A stretch of 64,000 bases of DNA from Vibrio sp. RE88. Its GTDB lineage: Bacteria > Pseudomonadota > Gammaproteobacteria > Enterobacterales > Vibrionaceae. Each line of letters starts with the position of its first letter. The stretch's first letter is position 1. Under the pieces are notes generated by a model. That model searched no databases, had not been told where the DNA came from, and saw nothing but the letters and a program-made list of their open reading frames with translations. Location: assembly GCF_013113835.1 (NCBI RefSeq), contig NZ_VTYQ01000017.1, positions 1-64,000 on the forward strand, in the 5' to 3' direction. Positions 43,610 to 52,780 of the stretch are shown one piece after another. The translations under genes were made by a program, and so were the position numbers.

Positions 43610-44827
43610 CTATTGCCCCCAAGCATTCTTTCTCGTCTGAACCAGATATAACGCAACGCTGACAAGACATAGACCAAGCATCACCCAATAAGCGCCCGCT
43701 AGGCCCAGCCATTTCGCTGACAGGCCTGCACTCAAATATGTCACCAACCACCAAAAATGAGTCAACGAAAAATGCGCGGCAAAATATTCACCACTCTCTT
43801 TACCTTCGGCTGCGGCATTGATAATGAGCCCAGATGTCGTTTGAATGCATGACATTCCGATACCCAACGCAAAGCACATCAAGCCAAAACCAATCCAGCC
43901 TGGTGTCCAGGTTCCGGCCAAAAACGCCAGAGCAATAAAGACTAAACCGCGTAGATGGTAGCGCTGTGGTTGATGATGTTTCAGGAGTCGAGGAAGAAAA
44001 ATCGCCACCAGCATGGACCCTAATCCAACCACCAGCATGGCCATCGCTGTTTGGGTTTCACTGCCATGCAAAATGTCGTGTACATAGACCACAGTATTCA
44101 CCAAAACCATGGCACTAGCGGACGCAGCTGCCAAATAGGCATACCAAAGTGCACGCAAACTAGGCTGCTCTAAGTACGCTGAAATTCCACTTAACACTGA
44201 GCGAAAAGAGAGTTTTTTGGGCTGAACATTCAGTTCTTTCCTTTTGGGTAAGGTACATAGAATGATCAGTACGCCAGACAATAAGAAAGTCATCGAATCA
44301 AGCATAAACAGCTGACGAAAACTGATCACACTCAGCAACAATGCTGTGAGCATCGGGCTAAAGATCTGTTCTAAATCATAAGCTAAGCGACTGTATGAGA
44401 GTGCTCGAGCATAATCATCTTTATCCGGTAAAACTTGTGGCAAGGTGGACTGAAACATAGGTGTGAACCCTGCTGAACATGCATTGATGACAAACATCAA
44501 CACGTACACTTCCCACACTTCAGTGACGAAAGGGAGACAAGCAAACATCAGCGCACGGATGATATCCAGCGCGACCAGCGTCTGGCGCTTGGGCAGCTTG
44601 TGAGCCAAAACACCAAATACTGGTGCTAAGCCAATATAGGCCAGCATCTTGAGGGCGAAAGCAATGCTCAGTACTGCTCCTGCATTTTCTTCCGCTAAAT
44701 CATAAGCGAGTAAAGCTAAGCATACCGAGCTCACTCCTGTGCCAATCAGGGATATCACCTGCGCAGACAGTAAGCGAACATAATTCACGTTCTGCCACAA
44801 GGTAGAAGGCTTCAAAGCAACGGTCAT
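43610..44827 (-). CDS. MFS transporter, probable exporter
   Basis: 405 residues and twelve predicted helices. The loop 2-3 motif is seen in FGVLAHKLPKRQTLVALDIIRALMF, as in the EntS/MFS_3-type exporters of siderophores and macrolides. ATG 44827 overlaps the stop of the carboxypeptidase gene (TAATG), with GGGAGAG upstream. It is therefore co-translated with the cell-wall genes before it and followed by CatB. The combination suggests export of a cell-wall-active or acetylated compound, but this is inference. Confidence 0.9.
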   Translation of the reverse strand: MTVALKPSTLWQNVNYVRLLSAQVISLIGTGVSSVCLALLAYDLAEENAGAVLSIAFALKMLAYIGLAPVFGVLAHKLPKRQTLVALDIIRALMFACLPFVTEVWEVYVLMFVINACSAGFTPMFQSTLPQVLPDKDDYARALSYSRLAYDLEQIFSPMLTALLLSVISFRQLFMLDSMTFLLSGVLIILCTLPKRKELNVQPKKLSFRSVLSGISAYLEQPSLRALWYAYLAAASASAMVLVNTVVYVHDILHGSETQTAMAMLVVGLGSMLVAIFLPRLLKHHQPQRYHLRGLVFIALAFLAGTWTPGWIGFGLMCFALGIGMSCIQTTSGLIINAAAEGKESGEYFAAHFSLTHFWWLVTYLSAGLSAKWLGLAGAYWVMLGLCLVSVALYLVQTRKNAWGQ

Positions 44828-46011
44828 TACTCTCCCTCCCAAAACGCTTTAATGCCTGACACCAAAGCACGTAGCCAGAGTTGGAAGGTATCCATCAGCC
44901 GACTGGTAAATGAGCCTTGGTCCACCCCGACCTGACTTACGGCGGGAGCAGTAAACACTTGCTCACCGTTGAGACTCCAGATGACCTGCCCCAGAGAGTC
45001 TCCCGCGGCAATCGGTGCCTGTAACTGGGATTCGACGACCACCTCCTGCTTGAGTGAGTCTTTCATGGCACGTGGAAAGGTCAAGTACACAGTTTCTGCC
45101 ACCGTTACAGGAACGTTTTCCTCAGCGCCCTTCCACACTCGGCTTTGCATAATGACTTCGTCTTTTTTCGCCACTTGGACGGTATCAAAAAAGCGAAAGC
45201 CGTAACCAAGTAAGTTGCGTGAAGCGCTGGTTCTCGCCTGCTGACTTGGTGTACCCATCACCACAGAAATTAAACGCATCCGCCCCTCTGTCGCAGACGA
45301 GACAAGGCTGTACCCCGCGTTCTCGGTATAACCTGTTTTACCACCATCGACATTCAGTGAGCGATCCCATAACAGCTTATTTCGGTTGTACTGTTCGATA
45401 CCATTCCAAGTAAATTTCTTCTCCTGATATAGCTTATAGACCTCAGGCACGTCCTTGATGATCGCGCGCATCAGGTTCGCCATATCCTTTGGTGTGGTTT
45501 GAATATTGTCGCCATCTAAGCCATGCGCATTGATAAACTGTGTGTTTTCCATGCCAAGCGTCTGCGTCCAACCATTCATCAAGCTAACAAAAGCACTTTC
45601 ACTGCCTGCTACGTGCTCAGCTAGCGCAACCGAAGCGTCATTTCCCGATTGCACAATCACGCCCAACATCAGGTTACGAATGCTGATTTCGTCACCCGGT
45701 TTGATGAACATTTTGGATGACTCCGGAAAATTCACCGACCAGGCATTACGGCTGATTGTCGCTTTGTCATCCCAGTTAAGGCGACCAGAGTTTATCTCTT
45801 GTCCAACGACGTACGCCGTCATAAGTTTGGTTAAACTCGCAGGAGCCAAAGGCGTATCTGGGTTTTGTGATGCAATCACCTGACCGGAGTGATAATCCAT
45901 TACGACGTAGCCTTTAGCATTAATCTGTGGTGCATCAGGTGTAATAACTGCCCCCGCGGAGGCCGTGACCAGAGTACAGAGCAAGGCACAAAGTTGAGTC
46001 CATTTGATCAT
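44827..46011 (-). CDS. D-alanyl-D-alanine carboxypeptidase, PBP5/6 type (DacA paralogue)
   Basis: Removes the terminal D-Ala from peptidoglycan stem peptides in the periplasm. 394 residues: signal peptide (ALLCTLVTASAGA), then the serine-penicillin active-site motifs in order: SLTK (SxxK), SGND (SxN) and KTGYT (KTG). The C-terminal beta-domain ends in an amphipathic helix (FQLWLRALVSGIKAFWEG), the usual membrane anchor. Vibrios have a housekeeping dacA elsewhere, so this is probably a second copy. It overlaps the MurE-like gene by four bases. Confidence 0.93.
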   Translation of the reverse strand: MIKWTQLCALLCTLVTASAGAVITPDAPQINAKGYVVMDYHSGQVIASQNPDTPLAPASLTKLMTAYVVGQEINSGRLNWDDKATISRNAWSVNFPESSKMFIKPGDEISIRNLMLGVIVQSGNDASVALAEHVAGSESAFVSLMNGWTQTLGMENTQFINAHGLDGDNIQTTPKDMANLMRAIIKDVPEVYKLYQEKKFTWNGIEQYNRNKLLWDRSLNVDGGKTGYTENAGYSLVSSATEGRMRLISVVMGTPSQQARTSASRNLLGYGFRFFDTVQVAKKDEVIMQSRVWKGAEENVPVTVAETVYLTFPRAMKDSLKQEVVVESQLQAPIAAGDSLGQVIWSLNGEQVFTAPAVSQVGVDQGSFTSRLMDTFQLWLRALVSGIKAFWEGE

Positions 46012-47444
46012 TGTGCCACCTCACTACTCAACGCAGCGAGATCGCCGATATATTGTTGTCTGTCTCCCTTGCCATTTGAAATGTACTGGTGAGTTTCACT
46101 GCCTTTTCCACACACCACGATCAAATCACCGGCCACGCTCAATTGCTTTGCAAATTCAATCGCTTCCGCTCTGTCACTGATTTCAAAATGAGGAACTTTG
46201 GACACTTGCGATGTGAGTGCTCGAAATATGTCTTCCTGATCGACACCCATGGGGTTATCTGAGGTAAAAACTGCCGTATCTGCCAGTTGCGAGCACAGAA
46301 CGCCAATGCCACTCGCGTCCTGAATCCGATCTCCCGTTACTCCGGTCACTACGATTAAACGCCCCTTGGTATAAGGTCGAACGTCTTCCAGCAGCTTACT
46401 GAGCCCATCAGCATTGTGGGCATAGTCCACCAATCCGGTCGCTCCATTGTTAAGCGACAAGAACTGAGCACGGCCATCGGGCGCTACTATGGTTTGCAAT
46501 GCGGCCGCTATCCGACTAGGTTGCCAACCGAGTGAAAGTAAACTCGCTGCAATCGCCAAAGCATTTTCGACATTGAACGTAAAAGGCATTTGAGAGTTGA
46601 CATCAAAACACTCGCCGTCAATTCGGAGTTCAAAACATGAGCCAAAACGAGTAGTGCGTACATTGGTGGCGAAAACATGCGCCTGAGCATTCTCAATACC
46701 GAAAGTCACCACGTTCACTCGCCCACTCGCTCGCTCAATCGCCGCGGCTGCATGTGGGTCATCAAGGTTGATCACCGCCGTGCCATTGGGCGCTATACGA
46801 TCAATCAACTGCAATTTGGCTTGGACATAAGCATCTTTAGTCTTGTGGTAATCGAGATGGTCGCGGCCAATATTGGTGATGATACCAATCTGCAATGACA
46901 CAAATCCGGCTCTGTCCTGTGCTAGAGCGTGGCTACTCAGCTCCATAAGATTGAATTCCGTTTCGCGCTGCGCCATCTGATGGAAGAGGTTCAGTAACGT
47001 CACACCATCGGGGGTTGTGTTCTCAAGCGGGTAATCGCTACCCGCCAACTTCGCACCCAGCGTTCCGATGTAAGCACTCGTCGTTGTCTGGTTCAGGATC
47101 TGGTTAAGACAGTGAGACACGGTGGTTTTACCATTGGTTCCAGTGACGCCTATGTGCTTGATTTTCTGGTGGGGGTGACCATAGTAAGCCTTCACTAACG
47201 CTAAACTCTGATAGTAGCTATCGGTCATTATTACCGGAATATCAATATCTAACGGACGATTCGCAATCACCGCAACAGCACCTCGACCGACCGCTTGTTG
47301 CGCATAGCTGTGTCCGTCATGGGAGATCCCTTCACGACATACGAATACATCATTAACCTCAATCTGCGCACTGTTCGTTTTGAATTGATTGACTGGCAGA
47401 GATTTTAAAACTTCTATCTGTGAGTTGATGGCTGGGGTTGGCAT
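46008..47444 (-). CDS. MurE-like UDP-MurNAc-peptide ligase with altered substrate motif
   Basis: 478-residue Mur ligase. ATP loop GVTGTNGKTT (99-108), NTTPDG, SSHALAQDR, carbamylated Lys in YVQAKLQL (210), DYAHNADGL and GDR are all as in MurE. Two substrate positions differ from meso-diaminopimelate enzymes: the DNPR motif, whose Arg binds diaminopimelate, is DNPM at 396-399, and GKGHE is GKGSE at 446-450. So the third-residue substrate may not be diaminopimelate. It is not next to the mra/dcw genes, so it should be a paralogue. First gene of an operon with a carboxypeptidase, an MFS exporter and CatB; divergent from a LysR gene. Confidence 0.88.
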   Translation of the reverse strand: MPTPAINSQIEVLKSLPVNQFKTNSAQIEVNDVFVCREGISHDGHSYAQQAVGRGAVAVIANRPLDIDIPVIMTDSYYQSLALVKAYYGHPHQKIKHIGVTGTNGKTTVSHCLNQILNQTTTSAYIGTLGAKLAGSDYPLENTTPDGVTLLNLFHQMAQRETEFNLMELSSHALAQDRAGFVSLQIGIITNIGRDHLDYHKTKDAYVQAKLQLIDRIAPNGTAVINLDDPHAAAAIERASGRVNVVTFGIENAQAHVFATNVRTTRFGSCFELRIDGECFDVNSQMPFTFNVENALAIAASLLSLGWQPSRIAAALQTIVAPDGRAQFLSLNNGATGLVDYAHNADGLSKLLEDVRPYTKGRLIVVTGVTGDRIQDASGIGVLCSQLADTAVFTSDNPMGVDQEDIFRALTSQVSKVPHFEISDRAEAIEFAKQLSVAGDLIVVCGKGSETHQYISNGKGDRQQYIGDLAALSSEVAQ

Positions 47445-47569
47445 AGAATTCTTCCCATTAACGAAATTACTTCGAGTATAGGAAGTGAAACAAAATCAGT
47501 GAAATCGAATGATTTTATCATCCACATCGACTACATTGATATCCATGGTTAATCACTGCTTTGAATGAA

Positions 47570-48514
47570 ATGAGCGACAACATCAACTGGCGACGCGTAG
47601 ATCTTAACCTGCTTCTAACCTTCGACGCCCTATACAAGCACCGCAGTGTTTCGGCAGCGGCAAAACATCTTCACCTCGGTCAACCTGCGACAAGCTACAA
47701 CCTCAAAAGGCTAAGGGAGTTACTAGACGACCCCTTGTTTGAACGAGGCGGCAGCAGCATGACTCCAACGACTAGAGCGATGGAAATTGAACCTAAAGTT
47801 CGTCAGATCCTATCTATATTCAGTCAGGACATCATGCCTAAAGCCGCGTTTGAAGCTGACAGTTTCGACGGCACTTTCAAAATTGGCCTGAGCGATTATG
47901 CGGAACAAGTGTATGGCCCAGAACTGTTTGATAAGTTGCAACAGTTAGCGCCAAACGCCAAGGTGCTGTTCAAACCTGTTGATGCCAGCAACTGTGTTGA
48001 GGCATTAGAGAAACAAGAAGTAGACCTGTGTATTGGCGTGTTTTCAGATCTCCCTCCAAAAGTCACCTCGACCTTTCTATACCGAGAGAAACATTTGTGC
48101 ATCTTTGATAACAGAGTGCTGGGTTCCGAGCTCCCACTCTCCCTTGAGACCTACCTAGCCACGCCGCAAATGATCATAACGGCCAGTCAGGAGCTGACTA
48201 CTAAGGTTGACGCCACATTATCGAATATGGGGGTCAAACGGAATGTAGTGTTGGGTAGCACCCGTTTTCTCACGATTCGAAGAATGCTCACTGGCCGTCG
48301 CTTGCTTGCTGTCATGGCAGAAATGGTGGGAAGGGTTGAACTGATCGACGACAACCTCACTCTTTGCCCACCACCTATCAATATTCCTGATTTTGATATC
48401 GAAATGGTCACACTCACCCGCGATAGCCACCACCCGAGAATTCTTTGGCTATCGGATTGGGTCAAAGAGGTCATCCAGCATAAAGTGGCGGCCCTGCAGA
48501 CAACGTCCAATTAG
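47570..48514 (+). CDS. LysR-family regulator
   Basis: About 314 residues. N-terminal winged helix: NWRRVDLNLLLTFDALYKHRSVSAAAKHLHLGQPATSYNLKRLRELLDDPLFERGG, of the NodD/LeuO-like branch. The C-terminal effector domain follows (FKIGLSDYAEQVYGPELF ...). ATG 47570 is chosen over TTG 47561. It is divergent from the MurE-like operon with 125 bases between, the standard position of a LysR activator, and 92 bases before a serine peptidase gene. Either or both may be targets. Confidence 0.9.
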   Translation: MSDNINWRRVDLNLLLTFDALYKHRSVSAAAKHLHLGQPATSYNLKRLRELLDDPLFERGGSSMTPTTRAMEIEPKVRQILSIFSQDIMPKAAFEADSFDGTFKIGLSDYAEQVYGPELFDKLQQLAPNAKVLFKPVDASNCVEALEKQEVDLCIGVFSDLPPKVTSTFLYREKHLCIFDNRVLGSELPLSLETYLATPQMIITASQELTTKVDATLSNMGVKRNVVLGSTRFLTIRRMLTGRRLLAVMAEMVGRVELIDDNLTLCPPPINIPDFDIEMVTLTRDSHHPRILWLSDWVKEVIQHKVAALQTTSN

Positions 48515-48606
48515 GCGCGCTATCCTTTGCTCAGAATTGACCTGATAGGATTGGTTATCCGCTTCAACCAGAGTAAAGTAGCCCGACTTCAGAAAAGGAA
48601 ATAATA

Positions 48607-49908
48607 ATGAACGCTCAAGCATTTATTGACGCAGGACTGCATTACATCCCCCACACATTCTCAGTGCCACTGGATTACTCAAACCCAGCACAAGGACATA
48701 TTGATATCTTTGCGCGTGAAGTGTCTCTCGTTGAAGGCAAGAATTCGTCTAAACCGTGGCTGGTTTATTTTCAGGGTGGGCCAGGGTTTCCGTCACCACG
48801 CCAAAACGGCAATAACGGGTGGATAAAACGCGCGCTGCAAAACTACCGCGTGTTGTTGCTTGATCAACGGGGCACTGGTAACAGCTCGGTTGTTAATCAC
48901 CAAACATTGGCCCATTTACAGCCACAACAGCAGGCAGAGTATCTGAGTCATTTTCGCGCTGACAACATAGTGCGAGATGCGGAATTCATCCGTGAACAGT
49001 TCGGTGTCGATAAATGGGCTATCCTAGGCCAGAGCTTTGGTGGTTTCTGCTCGTTAACTTATCTGTCTATGTTCCCAGACAGCTTGTCGAGAAGCTACAT
49101 CACAGGCGGCGTGCCTTCTGTTTCCCGCCACCCAAACGATGTCTATCGTGCGACGTTTAAACGCACGATGGAAAAGAACCAAGCGTTTTTCAGCCAGTTC
49201 CCGAAAGCTCAGCAGCTATGTCAGCAGATTGCTGATCATCTTTTGCAAAATGAAGAGTTTCTGCCCAATGGCCAGCGTTTTACCGTTGAACAATTCCAGC
49301 AAATTGGGATTAACTTTGGCGTAAGTGATACCTTCCTACCCACTTACTACTTGCTTGAAAACGCGTTCATTACAGTGAACAGTAAGCCTCAGCTTCGTTA
49401 TGAATTCCTCAATAGTATGCTGATGGAACAAAACTTCCAGACCAATCCGATTTATGCCATTTTGCATGAGTCTATCTACTGTCAGGGTTTTGCTTCAGAG
49501 TGGAGTGCGCACCGTGTTCGTCACGATCATCAGGCGTTTAATTATCAGTCGGGGCAGCCGTTTTACTTTACTGGCGAAATGGTATTCCCTTGGATGTTTG
49601 ACCAATATGTAACGTTAAAACCGCTCAAACAAGCCGCAGACCTACTGGCAGAAAAGCAAGACTGGGCGCCGTTATACAGTGCTGAGCAGCTTTCAAACAA
49701 CAAAGTACCAGTCAGCTGCGCGGTTTATGCCGATGACATGTTTGTTGAGATGGACATCAGCCGCGAAACTCTGGCAATGATGCCCAATGCTAAAGCGTGG
49801 ATAACAAACGAATACGAGCACAACGGTCTTAGAGCCGATGGCGAACGTATTTTCGACAAACTGTTCGAGATGGGTGAACAAACTGCCGCCAATCTCACGC
49901 TGGTTTAA
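48607..49908 (+). CDS. Serine peptidase/alpha-beta hydrolase, prolyl aminopeptidase-like (S33)
   Basis: 433 residues. Oxyanion-hole motif WLVYFQGGPGFPSP (HGGPG type with Gln for His) and nucleophile elbow WAILGQSFGGFCSLTYL place it in the S33 family, which releases N-terminal proline. Asp is likely in YADDMFVEMD and His in NEYEHNGLRADG, completing the triad. No signal peptide, so cytoplasmic. The family also holds hydrolases acting on non-peptides. Adjacent to the LysR gene in the same direction. Confidence 0.9.
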   Translation: MNAQAFIDAGLHYIPHTFSVPLDYSNPAQGHIDIFAREVSLVEGKNSSKPWLVYFQGGPGFPSPRQNGNNGWIKRALQNYRVLLLDQRGTGNSSVVNHQTLAHLQPQQQAEYLSHFRADNIVRDAEFIREQFGVDKWAILGQSFGGFCSLTYLSMFPDSLSRSYITGGVPSVSRHPNDVYRATFKRTMEKNQAFFSQFPKAQQLCQQIADHLLQNEEFLPNGQRFTVEQFQQIGINFGVSDTFLPTYYLLENAFITVNSKPQLRYEFLNSMLMEQNFQTNPIYAILHESIYCQGFASEWSAHRVRHDHQAFNYQSGQPFYFTGEMVFPWMFDQYVTLKPLKQAADLLAEKQDWAPLYSAEQLSNNKVPVSCAVYADDMFVEMDISRETLAMMPNAKAWITNEYEHNGLRADGERIFDKLFEMGEQTAANLTLV

Positions 49909-50001
49909 CGAAATCAAGGCGAACACTGAGATCAATTGTTGGTGTTCGCCCTGTCAAATCGTATAATTTCCTTATTAGTCTGTTATTTCTGGATTCAGAA
50001 C

Positions 50002-50679
50002 ATGTCTTCAAAATTTATTGAACGAGTTTGGTCTCATGCTTGTGTCACTATGGAAGAAAAGCTCATCTTGCTCGCTCTGGCAGAATTGTCCGATCGCAGC
50101 GGTGCAGTAATTACCACCATGGCGGAGTTGCAGGAAATGACCAACGGTTCTGAATCCACGATTGACCATGTCCTTGGCAAACTGGCGGTTGAACAAGCCA
50201 TTATTTCACTAAGTAAGACGTATACCCGTAAGCAGGGGAACATCAAGTGCAAAATCAACGTTGGCAACCAGCACTCTATTCCTGTGTATGCCACCTCAGA
50301 GCCGATTGCCAAAGTGCCACAATTCCATAAAACGCAGGTGAAGCCACTCAATCCATCGGCTTCCAATGGCAAAATGATCAACCTTGCTGAACTGTCACCT
50401 AATGTGATCGAGTCGTGGGCAGAAGTCATTATGTTCCGCACTGGTTTCGCCAATCAGACCAACGTCTGGGCAAGCTTTGTGGAAAAAGTGCAGGCCATTG
50501 GTCAGCCACTGATGAGTCAGGACGACCTTAACAGTCGCCTTCACGCACACCTGCACACGGAAAAGAGTTACGGACAAGGTAAAGGCTTTAGTAATAAAAA
50601 ACCTGCAGCGACCAAAATGTCACCCAACCAAGCCTTCAAGAAAAAGATGGCGAACTTCAACTTTGATTTTGACGATTAG
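50002..50679 (+). CDS. Unknown-operon gene 1: winged-helix replication-protein-like protein
   Basis: About 225 residues. ATG 50002 follows a long upstream open frame that looks non-coding. Residues 1-90 (MSSKFIERVWSHACVTMEEKLILLALAELSDRSGAVITTM ...) resemble the winged-helix start of phage O-type and DnaT-related replication proteins. A Lys/Pro-rich linker follows, then a small C-terminal region (WAEVIMFRTGFANQTNVWASF ... LHAHLHTEK) and a basic tail ending in FNFDFDD. That acidic-aromatic tail is typical of proteins that dock on partners. Family not identified with confidence. First of three co-directional genes; gene 2 starts seven bases after its stop. Confidence 0.65.
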   Translation: MSSKFIERVWSHACVTMEEKLILLALAELSDRSGAVITTMAELQEMTNGSESTIDHVLGKLAVEQAIISLSKTYTRKQGNIKCKINVGNQHSIPVYATSEPIAKVPQFHKTQVKPLNPSASNGKMINLAELSPNVIESWAEVIMFRTGFANQTNVWASFVEKVQAIGQPLMSQDDLNSRLHAHLHTEKSYGQGKGFSNKKPAATKMSPNQAFKKKMANFNFDFDD

Positions 50680-50686
50680 GTAAAAG

Positions 50687-51622
50687 ATGAAAGATATCAA
50701 CGAGATCGCCTCTTCTTGGAAGCAAAAAAGTCAGGATAATCCCGCTCAAACAACTCAACAGGTCACCAAACCTAGCATCCCCGTTGTTCAGCAAACTCAA
50801 ACACCTGCTGCACCTGCGACTACTTCGAACCAAATGCAAGTTAGCAGCGAATTCAATCAGGATTTGAAGGATGTGCTTCGTCCCTACTCTGTAGAGCAAC
50901 GCAAGCACATCATGGGTTTCTTTGGCAAGATGCAGGAGAACTTCTCCACCCAGTTCACTCACATGTACGGCTCAGAGCCGGATGATGAATTTGCGGCGTT
51001 TGCCTCTGAGCTTTCCATCGATGATGTTGAGCGTATTGTTCATCATCTACGTGAGCGTTTGGTGGCAGGTAAAGAGTGGCCACCCGCATTGGCCCTGCTC
51101 TCTATGCTGAAGGACCTACCGCTCAACAACGAAATTCTTGAAGCTCGCCATCGCATTTTAATTAAGAAAGATCCGCAAACTCGCGTTGAAAAGTACATCT
51201 TCAACCGTAAGAACAGCTACCTGAAATCACTGTCTGAGAAGAATCTCGCCGAAGAATTCAAAGTGCTATACATCAACGCGTATCAAGAAGTGCAGAACAA
51301 CCTCGATCAGACACTCGACCAAAGAGAAAAAGATGTCGAACAGAACGTGCTCAAAGTGGAGCCGACAGAAACTGATCGTGAAATTGAACGTCGAATGACA
51401 CAAGGTATAAAGCCGAGCGGAAAAGTCGGAAGCATTCTGTCTCGTATTGATAAACTTCGTGGGGCGGGTGAAAGCACGTCGGCAGAAAACGCGTCGGAAG
51501 CGACATGGGAAGAGGTGACAGAACCTGCGAAACCAGTTAAACAAGACACGATCGATCGTGAGCAACAAGCTTTGATGGAACAGATTCTACGAGAAACAAA
51601 CGGCGACAATGAGAACCTTTAA
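50687..51622 (+). CDS. Unknown-operon gene 2: helical protein with disordered ends
   Basis: 311 residues, not recognised. Residues 10-60 are Gln/Pro/Thr-rich and probably disordered. Residues 60-230 are a soluble helical domain (DVLRPYSVEQRKHIMGFFGKM, WPPALALLSMLKDLPLNNEILEARHRIL). The C-terminal third is charged and low in hydrophobics. No catalytic motif or membrane segment is visible. The lengths of genes 1 and 2 recall phage initiator plus helicase-loader pairs, but I cannot show homology. Gene 3 overlaps its end by 14 bases. Confidence 0.6.
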   Translation: MKDINEIASSWKQKSQDNPAQTTQQVTKPSIPVVQQTQTPAAPATTSNQMQVSSEFNQDLKDVLRPYSVEQRKHIMGFFGKMQENFSTQFTHMYGSEPDDEFAAFASELSIDDVERIVHHLRERLVAGKEWPPALALLSMLKDLPLNNEILEARHRILIKKDPQTRVEKYIFNRKNSYLKSLSEKNLAEEFKVLYINAYQEVQNNLDQTLDQREKDVEQNVLKVEPTETDREIERRMTQGIKPSGKVGSILSRIDKLRGAGESTSAENASEATWEEVTEPAKPVKQDTIDREQQALMEQILRETNGDNENL

Positions 51623-52286
51623 TATTCTGAAGAAAGAGCGAGATTTCTTTCTCGCTTCCACTGGGCGTTCGCATTGTAAAATCATCATTGACGATTACAG
51701 TCGTGACTTGCCGCTCGGTGAAGTTGAGCTGCATGTTGAAGAAGTCTCCAACAAATACAAATACTACTCCAACGAAGCCATTTTTAAGCTCACACTGCCC
51801 CTTGAAGAGCAAAGCAGTATCGACATTTGCACGCTCAGCAGTGGCCGTAAGAATCAATTTCTTTACAAGAAATGTCTGCGACTCGGCGGCAAATGGGAAA
51901 CGATTCTCGGCCAGTGGGTATTTTCCGCATCGGTTGAAGATAAAGTGCGTGAACTGGAAAGTATTATCCGTTCTGAAGAACAGTATTTTGAGGTGACATT
52001 CAAAGAGACCGTCACTCTGACCAATCAAGAACTGACCTTGTTTGGCTATCCGGTGGTGCTTTCCTCATCTAGCGCATCGGTGAAAACCATGAAAGGCATC
52101 AGATTGCATCGTGGTGATATCGCCGTGATGGGAAATCGAACCGTCGTCGTCGCAGGTACGAAGATCCGACTATTTGTCCCATTGGAGATGAAAGACAACC
52201 CTGATTTCCGTGAAGATTACCTCTGTGCAACAGAGGTTGAGAAGAAGCGTAAGCCTAACAAGAAAACGACTTATTCTTGGGAGTAA
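51609..52286 (+). CDS. Unknown-operon gene 3: protein of unknown function
   Basis: 225 residues, not recognised. No signal peptide or membrane segment. The first half alternates charged and hydrophobic residues in beta-rich fashion (SHCKIIIDDYSRDLPLGEVELHVEEVSNKY), and residues 130-200 include VTLTNQELTLFGYPVVLSSSSASVKTMKG, also beta-like. The C-terminus is basic (KKRKPNKKTTYSW). Its ATG lies inside the end of gene 2, indicating coupled translation, so the three products are likely made in a fixed ratio. Confidence 0.6.
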   Translation: MRTFNILKKERDFFLASTGRSHCKIIIDDYSRDLPLGEVELHVEEVSNKYKYYSNEAIFKLTLPLEEQSSIDICTLSSGRKNQFLYKKCLRLGGKWETILGQWVFSASVEDKVRELESIIRSEEQYFEVTFKETVTLTNQELTLFGYPVVLSSSSASVKTMKGIRLHRGDIAVMGNRTVVVAGTKIRLFVPLEMKDNPDFREDYLCATEVEKKRKPNKKTTYSWE

Positions 52287-52294
52287 GGTGGCTT

Positions 52295-52323
52295 GCTTCC
52301 CTCACTGCAAAACGGAGGGAAGC
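52295..52323. terminator. Hairpin between convergent genes
   Basis: GCTTCCCTC (52295-52303) / GAGGGAAGC (52315-52323), perfect 9-bp stem with an 11-base loop. T-run absent. Confidence 0.6.
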
Positions 52324-52332
52324 AAATGACAA

Positions 52333-52713
52333 TCAAGCCATTGAGTGAAGGCCAATCATATTCCCTTCTGTGTCCGACACCACGGCGATAAAGCCATGAG
52401 GACCAATAGAGAATTTAGAGTGTTCAACTTTTCCACCAGCGCCAGCGACTCTAGCCTCTTCAACGCTGCAATCTTGGCACGAGAAATACACCATCGTGCT
52501 GTTGCCGCCTGCTGAAACACCTTCCATCTTCGCCAATGCGCCTGCCGCGCCATACTGTTCCATCACAGCCGGGAATAGCCACATCTCCACACCCATTTTG
52601 GCATCATCGTTCATCTCCTCCAGCGTGACATCAAAAACCGTTTGATAAAACGCCTTCGCTCGATCCATGTCATCAACATAAATCTCAAACCAACCTACCG
52701 GATTTGTTTGCAT
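52333..52713 (-). CDS. VOC-superfamily (glyoxalase-like) protein
   Basis: 126 residues with one pair of beta-alpha-beta-beta-beta modules: PVGWFEIYVDDMDRAKAFYQTVFDV at the start and GFIAVVSDTEGNMIGLHSM at the end are classic VOC borders. Such single-domain proteins dimerise to form a metal site; the expected ligands near the start (Glu, FEIYV) and end look partly kept. Enzymatic activity is not assigned. Monocistronic. Confidence 0.85.
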   Translation of the reverse strand: MQTNPVGWFEIYVDDMDRAKAFYQTVFDVTLEEMNDDAKMGVEMWLFPAVMEQYGAAGALAKMEGVSAGGNSTMVYFSCQDCSVEEARVAGAGGKVEHSKFSIGPHGFIAVVSDTEGNMIGLHSMA

Positions 52714-52780
52714 AGCCCGTTCTCCTTTTGTGCGCCGCCCGGTCTGTTAAAGGTAGACCATCCCAGTTGATAGCGTGGAC

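Noticed and set aside
43566..43754. N-terminal extension of the CatB frame overlapping the MFS gene
   Set aside because: The family N-terminus begins at 43565; the extension is MFS sequence read in another frame.
49936..50001. Upstream extension of the first gene of the unknown operon (MLVFALSNRIISLLVCYFWIQN)
   Set aside because: Hydrophobic run looks like AT-rich intergenic sequence read through; the ATG at 50002 begins the folded domain.
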